From Stachybotrys elegans (Eukaryota > Ascomycota > Sordariomycetes > Hypocreales > Stachybotryaceae), in contig JAGPNK010000055.1 of NCBI GenBank assembly GCA_020746835.1, forward strand, positions 1-21,244: a stretch of 21,244 bases of DNA, read 5' to 3'. Within the stretch, counting starts at the first letter, position 1. Every line of letters starts with the position of its first letter. Shown in pieces: positions 1 to 9,395 of this stretch. The position numbers and the translations under genes are program-made. A model generated the notes under the pieces. That model was not told the DNA's origin and did not search any database. It worked only from the letters and a program-made list of their open reading frames with translations.

Positions 1-45
1 CTACTACTTATACCCTACACTGCACACTCTTTTCCTTATTATACT
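1..45 (+). mobile_element. CCCTCCC element, right end only (copy cut by window start)
   Basis: The first 45 bases match the last bases of the reference copy, with the same order of the CCCTAYACTRCACAC block, the CTCTTTTCCT block and the ATTATA tail. The rest of the copy lies outside the window. It still keeps CA and TG dinucleotides, so it is lightly mutated. It is followed directly by a second, more mutated version of the same tail, which suggests this copy inserted into the tail of another copy. Its left target-site duplication would lie upstream and cannot be checked. Confidence 0.75.
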
Positions 46-76
46 CTATACTATATACTCTTTTTGTTATTATATT
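46..76 (+). mobile_element. CCCTCCC element, terminal tail fragment
   Basis: About 30 bases repeat the terminal part of the element (CTCTATACTATATACTC, then TTTTT and TTATTATA) immediately after the tail of the preceding copy. This looks like the remainder of a copy interrupted by the one ending near 45. The junction with the next fragment falls within ATTATTA-type sequence, so its exact end is uncertain by several bases. Confidence 0.55.
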
Positions 77-420
77 ATTACTATTATTATTATTTAATTC
101 TATATTAATATTAATCTTAGTAGATATAAGTTTAAGTAATATAAATAAGAAATTCTTCTCTTTTAAGCTAGAGACTTAAGGGCTTTATATAGTTATAAAC
201 TAAATAAGCTTTTCTTTATTAATAGCCTAAAGTAATAGTAACCTTATATAATTATAGTAAGGCTTCTATAGTATTAGTAATTTTATTTAATAAGTTAACT
301 AAAGCTTTCTAGCTAGGTACTATTAGTTAGAGCCTTCTATTTAGTCTAACTTTACTTTAACCCTCTCTCTATATATATATATACTAGCTTAATATTCTAT
401 TATATTATATATCTATATAT
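77..420 (+). mobile_element. CCCTCCC element subfamily B, left part of an interrupted copy
   Basis: The segment matches the middle of the reference copy from the ATTATTATTATTT block (about 9085 in the reference) through the TTCTTCTCTTTTAAGC block and the TTAACTAAAGCTTTCTAGC block to the TATATCTATATAT stretch. It stops where a full copy begins at 421 and resumes at 1706. The left end of the copy lies outside the window or was lost where the tail fragment at 46-76 joins. It is heavily RIP-mutated, with almost no CA or TG left. The poly-N block before TTTAATTCTATATTAAT marks it as subfamily B. Confidence 0.75.
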
Positions 421-1705
421 CCCTCCTAAGTATAAGGTTTAAAAGGCTTATACTATTTCTTTTTTATTGTTTTTTCTAGCTTACCCTAGACCTATTTCTA
501 TACTATATTAGTAACTAAGTAGGTTCTCTATATTATATATGCCTAGCTTCCCCTATAGCTCCTTTGCATTATATGCTTCTTTATAGCCTTCTATATATAA
601 CTATAGCTTCTAATATATTATATACTTTTATATATAACTATAGCTTCTAATATATTGCTTCTCTTTATAATGTTATATTATAGGGGTATTAGGTATATAA
701 TTTAAAGGTAGTAAAAGTAATTAATTTAATAACTAAACTAAAAAACTAACTAAAAACTTATACTAAAAAACCAAGCTAAGGTCCTCTATAACCTATTTAT
801 AAGATTAACTTTCTAGTTAAAAGGCTTATTATTAAAAAGCTAGCTTTTTTAGCCTACTTACTCTTTTACTTTTTATATTCTAGGTTTAAATTAGATAGAA
901 AAGAGAGATAGTAAAAATTATTCTATTTTTAGACTATTAGTAATACTATTATTAAATCCTTTAGAATAACTTATTTTATAAATAACTTTACTAGTATTAG
1001 TAATAGTAGTAGCTAAGGCTACTATAGCTATTAAAGTAGTTTTAGTAAGGGAATTTAATCTCTTTACTATATTATTATAGATATAGATATTATTTACTTA
1101 CATTTTAATCTTAATTAGCTATAAGGCATAAATAGATAGTAGAATATAAATAATAAATTTATCTCTTTTAAGCCAGAGACTTAAGGGCTTTATATAGCTA
1201 TAAGCAAGGCAGATTAAGCTTTTTAATAGCTCTATTAGCAGCCTAAAGCAATATTATAGGCGTTTCTAGTATTATTAGTTAAAGCTTTTTATTAATATTA
1301 TAGTACTTTCTATTTAAGTATAGGTTATAATAAGGCCTCTATAGTATAACCTTATTTAATAAGTTAACTAAAGCTTTCTAGCTAGGTACTAGTAATCTTA
1401 TGTAATTACAGTTAGAGCCTTCTATCTAATCCTGCCCTAACCCTCTGTATATATATATATATCTTGATATTCTGTTATATTATATGCCTGTATATAGTTA
1501 AGCTTAGTGTGGCTTATAATAAAGTTATAGCCACCTATGGCTTAGCTACTTAGCTAGTTAGCTACCCTATATACCTAATAATAGCCTTATTATTATTTCT
1601 CTCTACTATTTATAACTATATTAGTTATTAGGGTACTAAATACTATCTCTATTATTTATTTACTTTTTACTACTTATACCCTAAACTATATATTCTTTTT
1701 CTTAT
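421..1705 (+). mobile_element. CCCTCCC element, full-length copy 1 (subfamily A), nested
   Basis: This copy runs from the left end (CCCTCCTAAGTATAAGG, a RIP-altered form of the reference end) to the CTTATTA tail. It is flanked by a 13-bp direct repeat, TATATCTATATAT, at 408-420 and 1706-1718. It sits inside an older copy whose two halves are 77-420 and 1706-1853, so the insertion order is clear. The middle of the element, around 870-990, is the subfamily A type (AGAGAGATAGTAAAA block). The antisense splice donor is degraded here: the plus strand reads ACTTAT at 969-974. An internal direct duplication of 26 bp lies at 594-619 and 631-656. Mutation is heavy in the first 1.1 kb and lighter near 1380-1560. 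There is no open frame of any length. Confidence 0.88.
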
Positions 1706-1853
1706 TATATCTATATATATATAGCTTATAATAGTACTTATAGCTACCTATAGCTTAGCTAGTTAGCTACTCTATATATAAAGGCAGTCTAATAATAGCC
1801 TTATTATTATTCTTCTTTACTATTTATAACTATATTAATTACTAGAGTATTAA
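1706..1853 (+). mobile_element. CCCTCCC element subfamily B, right part of the interrupted copy
   Basis: After the duplicated TATATCTATATAT the sequence continues exactly where the copy at 77-420 stopped, with the GCTTATAATAG block, the repeated TAGCTAGTTAGCTA block and the TTTACTATTTATAACTATATT block. It breaks off after ACTAGAGTATTAA, about 90 bases before the expected element end. The missing end is either deleted or displaced by another insertion that I cannot recognise. Confidence 0.75.
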
Positions 1854-2317
1854 GATAAATAAAATATAATACCACTTATAGAACTATTAGAAATTTATAT
1901 ATAAAGCTATAATTAAATTAAATTAACTAATTTAAAGATAGATAGATTACTTAATTTTAGAAAAGTAATTAAAAGGAAGGAAAAAGTATATTATTTTTAA
2001 ATATCTCTAACTAATCTATTTATATAGCTTTAGGCTATTTAATTAGAGTCTCTATTAGTAATTTAGATTAAATTTCTCTATTTTAATTATCTCTAAGGGT
2101 AGATTTATATTCCTATTAAAAAGTCTAGCCTAATCTAGAAATAGAACTATAGTAATATTTATAGTATATATAAATCTAACTAACTAATCTAATTTACTAT
2201 TTCTATTCTATCTATTCTTTTATATCTATTCTTTAAACTTTTAGTCTTTAATAGTTTATATTTAAGTTTATTATTTAATTAGTTTTTTATTCTTATTTTT
2301 ATCTTTAGTTTTAATAG
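1854..2317. other. RIP-decayed spacer, no recognisable gene
   Basis: Very AT-rich DNA with CA and TG almost absent and frequent TAA and TAG in all frames. I see no element ends, no splice signals and no frame long enough to argue for coding. It was probably a repeat or a gene before mutation, but its identity cannot be read from the sequence. Confidence 0.6.
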
Positions 2318-2331
2318 AAGCTAGCTTTTAT

Positions 2332-2530
2332 AATAAGGAAAAGAGTGTGTAATATAGGGTATAAGCAGTAGAGAGTAAATAAACAGTAGAGGTAGTGTCT
2401 AGTGCCCTAGTAACCAATGCAGTTATAAATAGTAGAGAAGAATAATAATAAGGCCATTGTTAGGCTGCCCTTATGTATAGGGTAGCCAACTGGCCGAGTG
2501 GCCGAGCCATAGGTGGCTGCAAGCACTGTA
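2332..2530 (-). mobile_element. CCCTCCC element, left-truncated copy (right end only)
   Basis: In reverse orientation this is the right-hand terminal ~190 bp of the element only. It is bounded by a 14-bp direct repeat, AAGCTAGCTTTTAT, at 2318-2331 and 2531-2544. A complete duplication around a truncated copy shows that it was inserted in truncated form rather than broken later. The retained end is the one carrying the TTATA-type tail. The copy is only lightly mutated (GCAGTAGAGAGTAAATAAACAG and TGGCCGAGTGGCCGAGCC-like blocks are intact), in contrast with the decayed DNA on both sides, so it is young relative to its surroundings. Confidence 0.85.
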
Positions 2531-2544
2531 AAGCTAGCTTTTAT

Positions 2545-3753
2545 TAATAATATAAAGAATATTAATATAAAGCTATTTTTAATAAAGTAATACTATTAAG
2601 TATAAGGCCTTTAAGTTTTTTTAAAAGTCTAGATATTTTAAGATATTAAATACTAATTAATTTAGTACTAATAGATATAGAAATATAGTTCTAAATAGTA
2701 TAGTATTTAGTATATAAATAGTTAATATCTATCTTTAGTTATAAAATATTATGAAACCTAATCTTCTACTAAGTAGTTAATATAATAAGTTTATTAGAAA
2801 TTAAATTCTTTTTAGTCTTTAATATAGAAAACCATTAGATTAGCCCTTAGCTTTTAAGCCTAAGGATATTTTTTATAAAGATAGTTAGCTTTTTACTCTT
2901 TAGGCCTAAATAGAAATTAATTTCTAGGTCTATAGAGTCTATATTTTCTATAGAATAGACTAAGGTATTAATAATTATACTATAATAAAGAATAGATATA
3001 GCCTAAGATTATCTAGTGCTAAAAAGAGTTCTAGAGATATAGAAAGTATTTTATAAAAGTTATTAAATAGTTACTTTTTATAAAGATAGTAAGCTAGAAG
3101 TAAGTAGTATATTATTAAGGATATTTAATATAGATAAGTCTATAAATATAATAAATAATTTTTTAAAAACTAAAGAGCTTTTCTTTATCTTAACTATTCT
3201 AGATATTTTAATAATTATTATATTAATAGTTATAAAAATAGATCTAGTAACTCTATAGTTAGGAATAAAGGCTAGAATAGATATCTTAATACTAATAATT
3301 AGATTATATAGTTTAGATAAACTAAAATAATTAAAGTCTCTTTATCTTTTTTTCTTTACTATAAAAAGGCTTTAAATACTTTAAATATCTAGTAAAGCCT
3401 TAGAATAATATAGAACTAAATAGTCTTTAAGGATTAGTCTATAGTCTAATTCTATATAATATTCTAATTAATTAGATACTAGATATTAAAATACTATTTA
3501 TTCTTTAGCTTATAGATTATATTTATAAATGCCTATTGATTTCTAAAGAAAGTAAAGTCTTTTTATAGATAATTTTTTAGCTATATATTAATTAGACTTT
3601 CTAAGAATATAAAAATCGATTACCTTAGAATATAAAATAGTTTAAGTCTTTCTATTCTAGCTTATTACTAATAAGGCCTACTAAAGTATATATTATAAAC
3701 TTAAATATAGTATTATAATTAGTTTATATTTAGTAAATAAATTCTAATGTTTA
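2545..3753. other. RIP-decayed DNA, origin unknown
   Basis: About 1.2 kb of heavily mutated AT-rich sequence between two copies of the repeat. Purine runs and short open stretches occur on the plus strand, for example around 3000-3200, but stop density is what the base composition would give by chance. I recognise no transposon ends or protein motifs. It is probably the body of an older element into which the CCCTCCC copies inserted. Confidence 0.5.
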
Positions 3754-3769
3754 ATTATAAAATTAAAAA

Positions 3770-5008
3770 CCCTTCTAAGCATAAGGTTTAAAAGGCTTAT
3801 ACTGTTTTTTTTACTATCTTTTCTAGCTTACCCTGGACCTATTCTTATATACCATTGCTAACTAAGCAGGTTCCCTATATTATATAACTAGCGCCTAGCT
3901 TCCCCTATAGTTCCTTTATATTATATGCTTCTTTATAGCCTTCTATATATAACTATAGCTTCTAATATATTGCTTATACTTTGGCTACTATAGTCTATTA
4001 TATATTGTTTATATAGCTCTCTATAATATTATATTATAGAGGCATTAGGTATATAATTTAGTAGTAAAAGCAATCAATTTTAAAACCAATCTAAAAAACT
4101 AACTAAAAACCTTAATTAAAAAACTAAGCTAACTATTTACTTCTATTACTAATATAATTAGGCTCTATCTCTAGCCTTTTCTCTAGCCTCTTATTCTTTT
4201 CTTTACTTTTTTTTCTAGACTTTAGGTATAATTTTTTATTAGAATTACTATATAAAGATAGTATATAAAAGTTATTCTATTATATTCTAGACTATTAGTA
4301 ATACTATTATTAAAAGACTGCTTAAAAGGACTTACCTTAATAATAATATTATTAAAGATATAGATAGAGGTAATAGGTAGGGCTACTATAGCTACTAGAG
4401 TAGCTATATTATTACTAGTATTATTATTTAATTCTATATTAATAAACTAGGTTTAAGCAATATAGATAAGGAATTCTTCTCTTTTAAACTAGGGGCTTAA
4501 GGGCTTTATATAGCTATAGACTATAGAATAAGCTTTTTAGTAGCTCTATTAGTAGCCTAGAGCGACATTATAGGCTTTTCTAGCTTAAAGCTTTCTATTA
4601 GCATTATAACCTTATAGTTATAGCTAGTAGCACTCTCTATCTAGGCATAGATTATAGTAAGGCTTCTATAGTATTAATAACTTTATTTAATAAGTTAACT
4701 AAAGCTTTCTAGCTAAATACTATTAGAGCCTTTTATTTAGTCTAACCCTACCCTAACCCTCTCTTAATATCCTATTGCATTATATACCTATATATATATA
4801 GCTTATAATAAAGTTATAGCTACGTATAGCTCAGTCACTTAGCCACTTAACTACTTAGCTAGTTAGCTACTCTATATACTTAATAATAGCCTTATTATTC
4901 TTCTTCTTTACTATTTATAACTATATTAATTACTAAAGTATTAAATACTATCTCTATTATTTATTTACTTTTTACTATTTATACTTTATACTATATATTT
5001 TTTTTCTT
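3770..5008 (+). mobile_element. CCCTCCC element, full-length copy 2 (subfamily B)
   Basis: The copy begins CCCTTCTAAGCATAAGG and ends TTTTTTCTT. It is flanked by a perfect 16-bp duplication, ATTATAAAATTAAAAA, at 3754-3769 and 5009-5024. The middle has the subfamily B arrangement: the KKSK-type antisense exon around 4180-4260 and the ATTATTACTAGTATTATTATTT block at 4408-4430. The antisense splice donor GTAAGT is intact (plus strand ACTTAC at 4330-4335). RIP is heavy throughout, with somewhat better preserved stretches at 3775-3900 and 4790-4860. A short telomere-like run, CCCTACCCTAACCCT, lies near 4745. Confidence 0.88.
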
Positions 5009-5100
5009 ATTATAAAATTAAAAAAAGCTCTTTAGTATTTCTATAGATTAATTAATTAATCTAGGGACTTTTAAAGCCTTTCTATAGTATTTATAGTTTT

Positions 5101-5300
5101 ATAATAAGGAAAAGAGTATATAGTATAGAGTATAAGTAATAGAAAGTAAATAAATAGTAGAGATAATATCTAGTGCCCTAGTAACTAATATAGTTATAAA
5201 TAGTAAAGAGAAATAATAATAAAGCTATTATTAAACTGCCCTTATATATAGAATAGCTAACTAGCTAAGTGGCTAAGCTATAGGTAACTATAAGCACTAT
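5101..5300 (-). mobile_element. CCCTCCC element, left-truncated copy (right end only)
   Basis: Reverse-oriented copy of the terminal ~190 bp, starting in AATAAGGAAAAGAG and ending just after the GGTAACTATAAGCACTAT block. Its break point is within a few bases of that of the truncated copy at 2332-2530. It is more RIP-mutated than that copy. I could not find a convincing target-site duplication here: the flanks are AT-rich and mutated, and candidate matches need several non-RIP differences. Confidence 0.75.
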
Positions 5301-5575
5301 TATAAGCTATAGATTATATATTAAACTAACTAATTCTATTAGCCTTTATATAGCTAATAGTTATTTTAGGTTCTCTATATTTTTAAAACTTAAATTATTA
5401 GTAGTATTAATATTAGAATATAGAATATCTCTATTTACTATAAAATAGCTATTTATAATAGCTTTAAGAATACTAATATTCTCTAGGTCTTTAGTATGGA
5501 GTCCCTTAGTAATACTATACCTTTTAAGCTTTTCTTTAAGGAGTTCTTTAAGTCTAAATAAACTCTAGAGATTAT
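5301..5575. other. RIP-decayed spacer
   Basis: Short AT-rich interval. The minus strand has one stop-free stretch of 67 codons (roughly 5365-5570, containing FRLKELLKEKLKRY), with no start or family match. In DNA of this composition a stretch of that length is expected by chance several times per window, so I do not call a gene. Confidence 0.45.
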
Positions 5576-5590
5576 TTATAATATATCTAT

Positions 5591-6862
5591 CCCTCCCAAG
5601 CATAAGGTTTAAAAGGCTTGCACTGGTTTTTTTTTACCGTCTTTTCTAGCTTACCCTAGACCCATTCCTACATACCGTTGCTGACTAAGCAGGTTCCCTA
5701 CATTACATACACCTAGCTTTCCCCACAGCTCCTTTGCATCACATGCCACAGCTTCTTCACAGCCGCACAGCTTCCGCACACAACTATGGCTTCTGACACA
5801 TCGCACACTTCCGCATATAACTATAGCTTCTAATACATTGCTTTCTCTAATTACATCTAAGAATAGCTCTCTACAATATTACATTACAGGGACATTAGAT
5901 ATATAATTTAAAAGTAATAAAAGTAATTAATTTAATAACTAAATAAAAAAACTAATTAAAAATCTATACTAAAAAACCAAGCTAATTACACTAGGGCCCT
6001 ATAGCTATCACTCTCTTATTAGCTTGATTTAGCTACTAAGAGACTTATTATTAGTAAGTTAGACTTTCTTACTCTTTCTACCTTACTATTTCTTATATAG
6101 CTCTAGAGCTCTAAAAAAAGAGAGATAGTAAAAGTTATTTTATTTTTAAACTATTAATAATACTATTATTAGACCTCTTAAGGTAACTTACCTTATAGAT
6201 AACTTTATTAGTATTTATAGTAGTGGTAACTAAGGCTACTATAGCTACTAGAGTAGTTATATTATTATAAATATAGATATTATTTATTTATATTTTAACT
6301 AGTATAAGTAAATAGTGGAATATAGATAATGAATTTATCTTTCTTAAGCTAGGGGCTTAAGGGCTTTATATAGCTATAGGTATAGATTAAGCTTTTCTCT
6401 ATTAGTAGCCTAAAGCAATGGCAACCTTATGTAGTTATAGTTATAGGCTTTTCTAGCGTTAGTAACCTTATAGTTATAGTTAGTTAAAGCTTTCTATTAG
6501 TATTGTAGCACTCTCTATCTAGGCATAGGTTATAATAAGGCTTCTATAGCATTAGCAACCTTATTTAATAAGTTAACTAAAGCTTTCTAGCCAGATACTG
6601 ATCCTGCCCTAACCCTCTCTTAACATTCTATTGCATTACATGCCTGTGTATAAGCTTAGTATGGCTTATAATGTTACAGCCACCTATGGCTCGGCCACTC
6701 GGCTAGTTAGCTACCCTATACACAAGGGCAGCCTAATAATGGCCTTATTGTTATTTCTCTTTACTATTTATAACTATATTAATTGCTAGGGCACTAGGTA
6801 CTACCTTTACTGTTTATTTACTCTTTACTACTTATACTCTATACTATATACTCTTTTTCTTA
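5591..6862 (+). mobile_element. CCCTCCC element, full-length copy 3 (subfamily A)
   Basis: The copy begins CCCTCCCAAGCATAAGG and is bounded by a perfect 15-bp duplication, TTATAATATATCTAT, at 5576-5590 and 6863-6877. RIP is a mosaic: the first ~280 bp (5591-5870) and the stretch 6595-6745 keep many CA and TG dinucleotides, while 5880-6330 is saturated. The subfamily A core is present, and the antisense donor GTAAGT is intact (plus strand ACTTAC at 6186-6191). The exon before it reads in the same frame as in the reference copy (VAIVALVTT against VAIAALAAA). It has an internal duplication of about 37 bp near 5770-5840, shared with the copy at 421. Confidence 0.88.
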
Positions 6863-8125
6863 TTATAATATATCTATTTATCTAGTATATATCCCTTTTA
6901 AGCTTAGCTCTTTTAATAGATAGTTTTAGTATACCTTTATATTTAGGCCTAAGTAAATAAAGATTTTCTTTATTACTAAATATAGCTATTTAAATCTCTA
7001 TATCTATAGTAGCTATACTAATACTCTAATATATAGTATATTTATAGCTTTAAAGTACTTTTTCTTTTCTTTTTTTAAATATATTTTATATCTTTCTCTA
7101 AATAACTATACTTATACTAACTATATTTAGAAAGCTATAGCTAGTATCTATAAGTATTATACCTTTTCTAGATATTTAATAGATAAAACTATTTAGTTTA
7201 ACTAAAATATTTCCTTCTATACCTATAAGTCTTTAGAGATCTAGGCCTTAATATAGTATAATCTTTATTTACTTTATAAGCTTCTAAATTATACCTTAGC
7301 TCTATATATTATTTAGCTTCTAGTAGATATATCTAATCTTAATTTTAATTACTAGTTTAAAAAGATAGCTAGAGAATATAAGGCTTAGCTTTCTTATCCC
7401 TTTACCTTAGTTCTTTCTCTAAATATCCTACTTTTAACTAAAAGCTTTTTCTCTAATAATTCTCTATATATTATATCTAATAGATATTAATAGAATTAGA
7501 TATTTCTATCTATTATCTTAGAGTTTTATTAATTAGTATAGTTTATTTAGAATTCTTTCTATTCTTTAGACTAGTAGATAAATACTCTTACTTTTAATTC
7601 TTTTAGTTTTTTTTCTTTAGTATCTATTACTAGGCTTTCTATTAATTCTAGCCCTCTATTAGATTTTATAAAAAGTATTTTTATTCTTTTATTATTTAGA
7701 GAGCCTAGATCTACTCTTTCTAATAGAGCTATATATCCTTATCTTTATTATTCTTTCTAAAAGAGGCTAGATTCTTACTTTAATTAGCTAGATTTATTTT
7801 ATCTATAATACTATTTCTATAGATTTTATTTTAATTTATTATAATAATTGCTTTAGTAGATAAAAAGATATTTACTTTAATAAATAAGAGTAAATATAAT
7901 TTTTATATAAAGAAAAAAGAAACTATTTATAACTGATTTATTATATATAGTAGCCTTCTAGCTTATAGTTCTTAGAATTAGTTAGTTCCCTACCTTCTAT
8001 AGCTATAGCTAATATAATATTATCTACTATTATATATAACCTAAGCATTAGTTTTATATCCTAATGCCTATAGAAGTTTAGCCTGCTACTAATATAACTA
8101 CTAGCTTATAGACATTAGTAATAAA

Positions 8126-8151
8126 CTAATAGGATTTAAAGAGCCTATTAG
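8126..8151. repeat. perfect inverted repeat (8-bp arms, 10-nt loop)
   Basis: CTAATAGG at 8126-8133 pairs with CCTATTAG at 8144-8151 around a 10-base loop. A second, wider pair (AATGCCTATA near 8064 and TATAGGCATT near 8201) encloses it. It sits just upstream of the polypurine run. It could be a relic of a terminal region of an older element, but short inverted repeats also arise by chance in AT-rich DNA. Confidence 0.4.
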
Positions 8152-8176
8152 AATAGTTATATAGGTATATTTGCCT

Positions 8177-8190
8177 AGGGGGGAAGGGAG
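8177..8190 (+). other. polypurine tract, possible LTR-element priming site
   Basis: AGGGGGGAAGGGAG is the only long G-rich run in the decayed DNA, followed by TATTAG. In LTR retrotransposons such a tract lies directly before the 3' LTR, which usually begins TG; TA here could be a RIP product of TG. I found no matching second LTR in the window, and the pyrimidine-rich plus strand upstream argues against plus-strand coding. The call is tentative. Confidence 0.25.
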
Positions 8191-8806
8191 TATTAGTATA
8201 TAGGCATTTATAATAAGCTAGTAGGATTTAGAGAATTAGTTACTTCTTTTACTCTTTTATACTAAAGAAGATATCTACTATCTTTAGTATAGTATAGTTA
8301 CCTTAGAATTAAATAGATTAACTAACTATAGATATATATCTTAGTAAGATTCTCTTTATTAAACTATTAGTATAGATAGCTAGACTTTAATACTATATTT
8401 ATATCTAGGCCTCTTTTAAACAGACTAGGCTTCTTTATAATTCTTATTATCCCTCCCGAGCATGAGGTTTAAAAGGCTTGCACTGTTTTTTTCACTGTCT
8501 TTTCCGGCTTACCCTGGACCCGTTCCCACACACCGTTGCTGACTAAGCAGGTTCCCCGCATCACGTGACCAGCGCCCAGCTTCCCCCACGGCTCCTTCGC
8601 ATCACATGCTTCTTCGCAGCGTACGCGCACAGCTTCCGCACACGACTACGGCTTCTGACACATTGCTTCTCTCTACAATGTTATATCACAGGGGCATTGG
8701 GCATACAATTTGAAGGTAGCAAGAGTGTTCAATTCAAAAACCAACCCTAAAAACTGACTGAAAACCCCGACTGAAAAACCAAGCCAATCATTCTAGGGCC
8801 CTGTAC

Positions 8807-9333
8807 CTATTCGCGGCCATTCTCAATGTAGCTAGCCTCTGCCACTAGCCTCTTGGGCGGCTTCTTAGGCAGCCTAAGGCCCTTTCTTTTACTCTTTTTC
8901 CTGGGCTTTAGCTGCAATTCCTTATTGGAATTGCTATATAAGGGTGGCATATAGAAGTTATTCTATTATATTCTAGACCATTAGTAATACCATTATTAGA
9001 CTGCTTAGAAAGACTTACCTTGATAATAACATTGTTAGGAATGTGAATAGGGGCGGCAGCCAGGGCTGCTATAGCTACTAGAGCAGCCGCATTATTGCTA
9101 TTATTGTTATTATTTGATTCTATATTAATAGACCAGGTTCAAGCAATATGGATAAGGAATTCTTCTCTTTTAAGCCGGGGGCTCAAGGGCTTTATATAGC
9201 TATAGACTGGAAGCAGAATAAGCTTTTCTCTATTAGCAGCCCGGAGCAATGTCACAGGCTTTTCCAGCGTCAGCAACCTTATGGTTGCAGTCAGTCGAAG
9301 CTTTCCATTAGCATCGCCAGTGGCGCTCTCCAT
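8807..9333 (-). pseudogene. spliced antisense gene inside the element, 3' part (with in-frame stop)
   Basis: Exon 1 can be read on the minus strand from ATG at 9333 (MESATGDANGKLRL...) to an in-frame TGA at 9139-9141, then onward in the same frame through an asparagine- and alanine-rich stretch (ESNNNNSNNAAALVAIAALA) to AAG at 9021-9019. An intron at 9018-8963 separates it from exon 2 at 8962-8807, which encodes NNFYMPPLYSNS, then a basic segment containing KPRKKSKRKGLRLPKKPPKR, and ends GRE at TAG. The joined frame is phase 0. Subfamily A keeps the frame over the last part of exon 1 (SPRLKREEFLIHI matches SPQLKKDKFIIYI in the minus-strand copy) and the NNFY and KKSK motifs of exon 2, and has no stop at the TGA position. 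No protein family is recognised. The basic tail could bind nucleic acid or act in nuclear targeting. The true 5' end is unknown because indels differ between subfamilies upstream of about 9205. Confidence 0.5.
8963..9018 (-). other. 56-nt intron in the antisense gene
   Basis: Read on the minus strand the donor is AAG/GTAAGT, the branch sequence TACTAAT lies at 8986-8980 and the acceptor is TAG at 8965-8963, about 15 bases past the branch. These match a short fungal spliceosomal intron. Splicing joins the exons in phase 0, while reading through gives a different frame that stops. In the minus-strand copy the equivalent intron is 15056-15106 (51 nt) with the same donor and a TAATAG acceptor. 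Confidence 0.55.
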
Positions 9334-9395
9334 CTAGGCACAGGTCACGGTCACAGTCACAACAAGGCTTCTGCAGCGTTGGCAACCTTATTTGA
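9256..9395 (+). repeat. two diverged internal direct repeats within the element
   Basis: The unit beginning AGGCTTTTCCAGCGTCAGCA at 9256 recurs in diverged form as AAGGCTTCTGCAGCGTTGGCA at 9364 (same order of AAGGCTT, AGCGT and GCAACCTTA). In other copies the second unit continues with AATAAGTTAACTAAAGCTTTC, which matches the second half of the first unit (CAGTCAGTCGAAGCTTTC). The reference copy lacks that half. It is an old tandem duplication of about 60 bp. Both strands look protein-like here, so the repeat alone does not decide the coding strand. Confidence 0.5.

Larger units (their letters stand above)
6878..8434. other. RIP-decayed DNA, possible remains of an older element
   Basis: More than 1.5 kb of saturated AT-rich DNA. 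The plus strand is rich in pyrimidine runs up to about 7800, which would suit an old coding sequence on the minus strand, but no motif is recognisable. Near its right end lie a perfect hairpin (8126-8151) and a 14-base purine run (8177-8190), described separately. The CCCTCCC copy at 8451 inserted into this sequence later, because the same sequence appears duplicated on both sides of that copy. Confidence 0.5.

Noticed and set aside
2491..2501. TGGCCGAGTGG, a perfect match to a tRNA-type A box
   Set aside because: No B box of the GGTTCRA type follows within about 100 bases, the sequence does not fold as a tRNA, and the block is part of a repeated CGGCCA motif in the element. A tRNA-derived SINE head is not supported.
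5365..5570. 67-codon stop-free minus-strand stretch
   Set aside because: Expected several times by chance in a window of this size and composition; no start, motif or homologue recognised.
8565..8750. 61-codon plus-strand frame in the reference copy
   Set aside because: It lies in the left region of the element, has no recognisable motif, and sister copies differ by indels there (duplications and inserts) that would shift the frame.
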